Assembly: GCA_044426045.1 (NCBI GenBank)
Contig: JAWXUX010000017.1
Span: 1 to 36,640 of the forward strand
DNA length: 36,640 nucleotides
Direction: 5' to 3'
Origin: JAWXUU01 sp044426045
GTDB lineage: Bacteria > Bacillota > Clostridia > Christensenellales > CAMQZB01
Below, piece after piece: positions 31,672-36,640 of this stretch (position 1 is the stretch's first letter; each line of letters begins with the position of its first letter). A program made the translations under genes and the position numbers. Below the pieces are notes generated by a model, which saw nothing but the letters and a program-made list of their open reading frames with translations, did no database searches and was not told the origin of the DNA.

Positions 31672-32955
31672 TTATTTCAAGTTTTCTGTACGAAGGAAAT
31701 CGAACAATTTGTTGATAACAACGTTTTTAGTTACGTAGTCAACATGTTCAGCTGGCATTTCTTTTTTGTATTCTTCAACTGATTTATCTGATTGTTCTGC
31801 AATTTTAGCGATTTCTGCATCGATTGAAGCTTCATCTGCTTCGATGTTTTCTAAAGCGATGATTTTATCAACAACTAGTTGTGATTTAACCGCTTTTTCA
31901 GCTTCTGGCAAGAATGTAGCTTTGAAAGCTTCCATATCTTGACCTGTGTATTGAAGATATGTTTCAACATTCAAACCTTGATACATAAGTCTGTAGCTGA
32001 AATCTTGAAGCATTTGTTCTGCTCTGTCTTCAATCATTGCTTGTGGGATTGTGATTTCAACTGCATCGCAAATTGCTTTTAGGATATTGTTTTCAGTTTC
32101 GTTTAGTGATTTTGCTTCGTTTGATGCTTCAAGTTTTTCTTTGATATCTGCTTTCATTTCTGCAAGAGTGTCAAATTCTGAAACGTCTTTTGCAAATTCG
32201 TCGTCAAGAGTTGGCATTTCTTTAACTTTCAAGCTGTTAAGAACAACTTCAAATTGTGACATTTTGCCAGCTAGGCTAGCTTCGTGATATGTTTCTGGGA
32301 ATGGAACGTCGATAACTTTTGTGTCGCCGATGTTCATACCAACAACGCCTTCTTCAAATCCTGGGATGAAAGAGTTGCTTCCAAGAACCAAATCAAAACC
32401 AGCACCTGTGCCACCTTCGAATATTTCGCCGTCGATTGAACCTGCAAAATCGATATTTGCACTGTCGCCCATTGCTGCTGCTCTTCCTTCTGCATCAACC
32501 ATTCTTGAACCTTGTTCAGCTTTTTTTGCAACTTCAGCATCGATATCAGCATCTGTTACAGTATACTCAACTTTTTCAATGTTCATACCTTTATATTGTG
32601 GAAGTTCAAATTCAGGTTTAACTGGTGCGATTGCAACCATTGTCATGCCTTCTTCTGAAATATCTTCAACGTCGATTTCTGGTGAGCCAACAACTTCAAC
32701 ATCTGTGTTTGCGTCCAAAACTTCTGGGTAATATTTTCTGAATGCACCGTTCACTGCATCTTCATAGAACATTCCTTCGCCATATGATTGAACCAATACT
32801 TTCATTGGCACTTTACCTTTTCTGAAACCTGGAACTGAATATTTGCCTTTTGTTTTGTGATAGGCATTAACAATTTCGCTAGACCATTCTTCTTTGTTTA
32901 GCTCCATAGTGATTTTAACTTGACTGTTTTCGATTTTTTCGATTTTGCTGTTCAT
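31672..32955 (-). CDS. tig: Trigger factor chaperone
   Basis: This ribosome-associated chaperone and prolyl isomerase of 427 residues is of usual length. The ribosome-binding signature is VPGFRKGKVP (about 41-50). The FKBP-type domain runs about 160-245 (GDSANIDFAGSIDGEIFEGG, FIPGFEEGVVGMNIGD). The C-terminal helical arms follow. GGAGG precedes the ATG at 32955. First gene of the tig-clpP-clpX operon, coupling nascent-chain folding to proteolysis. Confidence 0.97.
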   Translation of the reverse strand: MNSKIEKIENSQVKITMELNKEEWSSEIVNAYHKTKGKYSVPGFRKGKVPMKVLVQSYGEGMFYEDAVNGAFRKYYPEVLDANTDVEVVGSPEIDVEDISEEGMTMVAIAPVKPEFELPQYKGMNIEKVEYTVTDADIDAEVAKKAEQGSRMVDAEGRAAAMGDSANIDFAGSIDGEIFEGGTGAGFDLVLGSNSFIPGFEEGVVGMNIGDTKVIDVPFPETYHEASLAGKMSQFEVVLNSLKVKEMPTLDDEFAKDVSEFDTLAEMKADIKEKLEASNEAKSLNETENNILKAICDAVEITIPQAMIEDRAEQMLQDFSYRLMYQGLNVETYLQYTGQDMEAFKATFLPEAEKAVKSQLVVDKIIALENIEADEASIDAEIAKIAEQSDKSVEEYKKEMPAEHVDYVTKNVVINKLFDFLRTENLK

Positions 32956-33042
32956 ATTACCTCCGCAAATTTATATAACTTCTTATTTGAGGAACTTTGA
33001 AAAGTGCCCTAAGTTTATATAAGTTCATTTTTTTACCGCATT

Positions 33043-33087
33043 ATCATACCATATTTTATTGATATTTGCAAACAAATAATATATAAT
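33043..33087. promoter_or_regulatory. Overlapping divergent promoters for tig and rqcH
   Basis: For rqcH (plus), TTGATA (33059-33064), 17-bp spacer, TATAAT (33082-33087). For tig (minus), TTGCAA (33066-33071), 17-bp spacer, TATGAT (33043-33048). The two overlap by about 20 bp, so the two genes could compete for polymerase. Confidence 0.65.
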
Positions 33088-33149
33088 GTATTTATTAAAA
33101 CACTCTTTTATAAAAAAAGTTATAAAAATACTATAAAAAGGAATGAAAT

Positions 33150-34895
33150 ATGCCACAAGACGCGATAAATTTATATAAACTTAGCTGTGAACTTGCACCC
33201 CTTCTTGTTGGGGGAAAAATCAACCGCATCACTATGCCTGAAAAAGACGAAATCCACATGCAAGTTTATTCTAAAGGAAAAAACCACAAACTGATTATTT
33301 CTGCGAATGCTTCTTCGCCAAGACTTCACCTCACAACGGCGGTGAAAGATAATCCATCAAATCCGCCATCTTTTTGCATGCTACTTCGAAAATACATGCA
33401 AAACGGTGAAATCACTTCGCTTTTTTGCGACGAGGGTGAGAGGATTTTCCATTTCACAGTTTCAAATAAAAACGAACTTTCCGACAATGTTTCTTTCACT
33501 TTGATTGTTGAGCTTATGGCGCGCCAATCAAATATTTTCTTTGTTGACACGGCGGGGAAAATTCTTGGGGTTTTGAAACAGTTTTCACTTGACGATGCAA
33601 AGCGTGCTACCCTTGCGGGAATGAAATATGATTTTGTGTCGCAAGATAAGTTGAACCCTTATCTGGGTGAAGATGTTGGGGCTGGCGTTGAAAGATTTAA
33701 AAGTGGCGATTTTGCAACTTTTATAAATGAAAATTTCATGGGCTTTGCCTTTTCAACCGCTTGTGAGCTCGCTTTTGCTTGCTTTTTAGATAATTTTAAA
33801 GATGTGCAACTAGGGTTTAACAAGGCTGAAACTTCTGAAAAATTCACTGCTTTTGTGAATGCGGAAATTTCCGCTGTGGTTTATAAAAATGCAAATGGCG
33901 AAGTGAAAGATTTTTCTTTCTTGCCATATGAAACTTCACCGCTTGAAAAGATTGAGTTTGCTTCCCTTAATGAAGCACTTGATTATTTTTATACAACCAA
34001 AGATAACGCCATTCGCATAAACGAGAAAAGCAAGTCGCTGAAAAATGTTATCAAAAATGCAATATCGCGATATGAAAAGAAGTTGAAAAACCAGAAAAAG
34101 CAGATTGAAGATTGTGCTGATATGGAAAAAAATCGCATATATGGCGAGCTTATCACTTCTTATATTTACAAAGTTTCATATAAAGATGAATTTCTTGAAT
34201 GTGAGAATTATTATGAAGATATGAAAATCATTAAAATCCCACTTCAAAAAAGTATGTCAGCTTCGCAAAATGCGCAAAATTATTACAAGCGATACGCAAA
34301 GCAAAAAAGAACGGTGGAACGCGTTTCGGCTGATTTGAGCGAGACTGAAAACTTTATCACAACGCTGAAAAACATTCTTGCGACACTTTCGCGCATGACA
34401 GATTTGAAGGATTTGGATCTTATTCGCGAGGACCTTTACGCATTGAAAGTTTTGGCACCGCCAAAGGTGAAGCTGAAAGCGGGCAAGCAAAGCAAGAAGA
34501 ACTTCTCGCAAAAAACCGCCAAAAAGGAAATTTCGCCACAGCGTTACAACATCAAAGGTGTTGATGTTTATCTTGGCAAGAGCGCGCTTCAAAATGATTT
34601 CGTTTCTTTCAGAATTGCAAAACGTGACGATGTTTGGTTTCACATCAATAAATATTTTGGCTCGCACGTTGTGGCAAAGGTGAAACTTGAGGAAATTCCC
34701 GACGATGTTTTGATTATTTGTGCGGAAATCGCGGCTTTTCATTCGGATGCAAAAACAAGCGAAAAGGCTGTTGTTGATTACACAATCGCGGGCAATCTTA
34801 AAAAGCCAACGCACGGCAATATTGGGCTTGCGATATATCACACTAACTACTCTGTTGTGGTGACCCCTTGCGAGCATACTGAATATATGGTTTGA
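33150..34895 (+). CDS. rqcH: RqcH/NFACT ribosome quality control factor (FbpA family)
   Basis: RqcH binds stalled 50S-peptidyl-tRNA complexes and directs C-terminal alanine tailing, marking the chain for Clp proteases. The 581-residue protein has an NFACT-N domain (1-200; FCMLLRKYMQNGEITSL at 75-91), long coiled coil (about 290-430, EKKLKNQKKQIEDC) and NFACT-R domain near the end (VWFHINKYFGSHVVAKV, AAFHSDAKTSEKAVVDYTIA). At residues 97-98 it has Glu-Arg (DEGERIFHF), where B. subtilis and relatives have the essential Asp-Arg pair. The protein was once annotated as fibronectin-binding. It is divergent from the tig-clpPX operon. Confidence 0.93.
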   Translation: MPQDAINLYKLSCELAPLLVGGKINRITMPEKDEIHMQVYSKGKNHKLIISANASSPRLHLTTAVKDNPSNPPSFCMLLRKYMQNGEITSLFCDEGERIFHFTVSNKNELSDNVSFTLIVELMARQSNIFFVDTAGKILGVLKQFSLDDAKRATLAGMKYDFVSQDKLNPYLGEDVGAGVERFKSGDFATFINENFMGFAFSTACELAFACFLDNFKDVQLGFNKAETSEKFTAFVNAEISAVVYKNANGEVKDFSFLPYETSPLEKIEFASLNEALDYFYTTKDNAIRINEKSKSLKNVIKNAISRYEKKLKNQKKQIEDCADMEKNRIYGELITSYIYKVSYKDEFLECENYYEDMKIIKIPLQKSMSASQNAQNYYKRYAKQKRTVERVSADLSETENFITTLKNILATLSRMTDLKDLDLIREDLYALKVLAPPKVKLKAGKQSKKNFSQKTAKKEISPQRYNIKGVDVYLGKSALQNDFVSFRIAKRDDVWFHINKYFGSHVVAKVKLEEIPDDVLIICAEIAAFHSDAKTSEKAVVDYTIAGNLKKPTHGNIGLAIYHTNYSVVVTPCEHTEYMV

Positions 34896-34973
34896 TAAAA
34901 ACTTTGAAATTTTATATAAACAAACACAAAATAAAAAGCAAAAAATAAAATAAAACAAGATAAAAAACAACAC

Positions 34974-35004
34974 AAAAAGAGAAGCATTTTCTGCTTCTCT
35001 TTTT
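34974..35004. terminator. Bidirectional terminator between rqcH and htrA
   Basis: AAAAAGAGAAGCA pairs perfectly with TGCTTCTCTTTTT around TTTTC. The genes converge here, so it can serve both. Confidence 0.9.
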
Positions 35005-35055
35005 GCTTGTTATATTGTTATTTTGTAAATGTATTTTAATACATTTTTAGCTTTT

Positions 35056-36393
35056 TTAGCCGACGTATTCCACGAGTGTTACCTCGATTTCCACCGTCGT
35101 GCGTTCGCGAAGAACAACCACCGTGACTGTGTCGCCGATTTCTTTTCCTGAAATCGCAGTTGCGATATCATCAGTTTCAGTTATTTCAACATCGTCTACT
35201 GACAAAATCAAGTCGCCATAAAGAAGTTCTTCAGAATTTGTTGAACCCACGATATAAACTCCCGACATAGTGAAACCGTATTGTCTTGCTTCTGTTGAGC
35301 TTGAAAATTCATAAACTGAAATGCCAAGCGCTGGTTTTCCTGTCACATATCCAATTTCGATAAGGTCGGTTGCAACGGCTAGTGCATCGTTTGCTGGGAT
35401 TGCAAAGCCGATGTTATCGATATCGTCGCCCGTGCTTTTTGCATTCACGATACCAACGAGCTCGCCATCCATATTGAAAAGTCCACCGCCTGAGTTGCCA
35501 GGGTTGATTGCGGCATTTGTTTGAAGAAGGTTCATCATCACGCCGTCCACGTCGATTTCACGATCGAGGGCTGAAATGATACCGTTTGTCACAGATCCGC
35601 CAAGCTCGCCAAGTGGGTTGCCAACTGCGAGAACTTCCTCGCCAACAACAAGTGTGTCGGAATCGGCAAATACTGCCGCTTGAAGTCCTGACGCGTCGAT
35701 TTTGAGAACTGCGATGTCGGAATCGGAATCAGAGCCGATCACTGTTGCTTTATATGTTGTACCATCTGCCGTTGCGACATAAACCGTTGTTGCACCGTCG
35801 ATAACGTGGTTGTTTGTGATGATGTAGCCATCTTCCGAGATGATAACGCCACTGCCCGCACCTTCTGTCACGTATTGACCAAATCTTGAAGATGAAACCG
35901 CTTCGGTATAAATTTCAACAACTGTGTTGAACACTGCTTCGGTCACGCTTGCATATGTTGCATCAGATGATGAAGTTGTTGTTGTCACCGCCGATTGATA
36001 CAGCACAACTGTGTCGGATGTGATGTATTTATCTTCGAGATATTCATTTGCAATCACTGTGCCGATTATGCTTGCAATAAGTGCAAACACGATTGCTAGC
36101 AAATAAATCTTGCCAGGTCTTGGTGGTCTTTTGCCCTTTTTGCCGTGAGGTGGCATGCCGTGAGGTGGCGCGCCGTGGGGCGGGATGGGACGCCCTTCGC
36201 TGTCGAAATGTTGTTGCGGCTCGCATTGTTGCGGTTTGTTTTCGCTTGGGGTAGCACCATATATATTCGCACCATAAACTTGTGGCTCTCTTGCCATTGG
36301 GTATGGGTTTTGCGGTGCTTGGTAGCCTTGATTTTCCGCTTGATTATTTTGATTTGTTTCGTCGCTGTTGTTGTAGTTTCCAAATTGATCCAT
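35056..36393 (-). CDS. htrA: HtrA/DegP-like membrane-anchored serine protease
   Basis: HtrA proteases degrade misfolded exported proteins. The 445-residue protein has a disordered Asn/Gln/Pro-rich cytoplasmic start, with PPHG repeats at 71-84 and a basic patch before one membrane helix (about 95-115, KIYLLAIVFALIASIIGTVI). The trypsin-like domain has His196 (TNNHVIDG), Asp226 (SDSDIAVLK) and Ser301 (INPGNSGGGLF). A C-terminal PDZ domain runs from about 350 (KPALGISVYEF, GDLILSVDDVEI). GGAGG precedes the ATG at 36393. The unusually Gln/Asn-rich, His-containing N-terminus may be regulatory. Confidence 0.95.
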   Translation of the reverse strand: MDQFGNYNNSDETNQNNQAENQGYQAPQNPYPMAREPQVYGANIYGATPSENKPQQCEPQQHFDSEGRPIPPHGAPPHGMPPHGKKGKRPPRPGKIYLLAIVFALIASIIGTVIANEYLEDKYITSDTVVLYQSAVTTTTSSSDATYASVTEAVFNTVVEIYTEAVSSSRFGQYVTEGAGSGVIISEDGYIITNNHVIDGATTVYVATADGTTYKATVIGSDSDSDIAVLKIDASGLQAAVFADSDTLVVGEEVLAVGNPLGELGGSVTNGIISALDREIDVDGVMMNLLQTNAAINPGNSGGGLFNMDGELVGIVNAKSTGDDIDNIGFAIPANDALAVATDLIEIGYVTGKPALGISVYEFSSSTEARQYGFTMSGVYIVGSTNSEELLYGDLILSVDDVEITETDDIATAISGKEIGDTVTVVVLRERTTVEIEVTLVEYVG

Positions 36394-36570
36394 TTTGTGC
36401 CTCCAAAGAGTTTTGATATTTTCATACCTGTGTTTCTATGATTGAATTTTATATCTTCACTCTTAATATACGCTTAAATTTTAAAATATAAATAAATTAT
36501 TTTGAATTATTTGTTTTTTATACTTTAGCGTACTTTTAGTCGTCATCATTTGGACGGTATGAGCGGAAAA

Positions 36571-36640
36571 AGGTGAAAGGTGAAAGGTGAAAGGTGAAAG
36601 GTGAAAGGTGAAAGGTGAAAGGTGAAAGGTGAAAGGTGAA
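36571..36640. repeat. (AGGTGAA)10 satellite array running off the window
   Basis: Ten perfect 7-bp units, in the same orientation as the left arm at 28490. It is probably the left arm of a second copy of the palindromic element. It lies upstream of htrA, about 180 bp from the start codon; the DNA between (36394-36570) holds no gene. Confidence 0.85.

Noticed and set aside
34491..34895. RqcH as a fibronectin-binding adhesin
   Set aside because: The FbpA name is historic; the NFACT-N, coiled-coil and NFACT-R layout indicates ribosome quality control, and there is no signal peptide.
34257..34973. Long minus-strand open frame (238 codons) inside rqcH
   Set aside because: It is antisense to a clear NFACT gene, has a Cys/Phe/His-rich composition typical of a shadow frame, and no ribosome site.

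Overview
The window looks like a chromosomal segment of an AT-rich, low-GC Gram-positive bacterium (Bacillota, probably an uncultured Clostridia relative). The evidence is the tig-clpP-clpX cluster, an RqcH/FbpA-type protein, a Gram-positive MobV relaxase, TnpV-type proteins, strong AGGAGG ribosome binding sites and TTGnnn-N17-TATAAT promoters. The species cannot be named from this sequence.

The right third (about 23,860-36,640) is ordinary chromosome: guaA, a small group of lineage-specific envelope proteins, a YwaF-like membrane protein, the tig-clpP-clpX proteostasis operon, divergent rqcH, and a membrane-anchored HtrA protease. It carries a 7-bp satellite (AGGTGAA)n: a palindromic non-coding element at about 28,490-28,820, and a second array that runs off the right edge.

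The left two thirds (1-23,860) are mobile DNA inserted at the 3' end of guaA. The last 12 bp of guaA (GAATGGGAATAA on the minus strand) recur at 9,049-9,060. In both places they are followed by a related rho-independent terminator and paired GATAC repeats. This indicates two related integrative elements in tandem. Island A (window start to about 9,060) still has repressor, promoter with flanking operators, xis, tyrosine integrase, MobC-like protein, RepA-like ATPase, MobV relaxase and two TnpV proteins, plus iteron-like repeats and oriT-like hairpins. Island B (about 9,060-23,860) shares the XRE-terminator-TnpV-TnpV-MobV block but has lost its integrase; its relaxase is broken and joined to a primase fragment.

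Island B's cargo is a defence cluster. One promoter drives a control protein, two D12-class adenine methyltransferases, an AlwI-family endonuclease, a DUF262 protein and a HEPN protein. Upstream lie a separate GIY-YIG/DUF4357 nuclease with an HPPY-motif methyltransferase, a two-helix membrane protein, and a SLOG-family (DUF1273) protein. Several mobility genes carry single-base lesions (amber or ochre codons, one frameshift), so both islands appear to be losing transfer ability while island B's defence genes remain intact.
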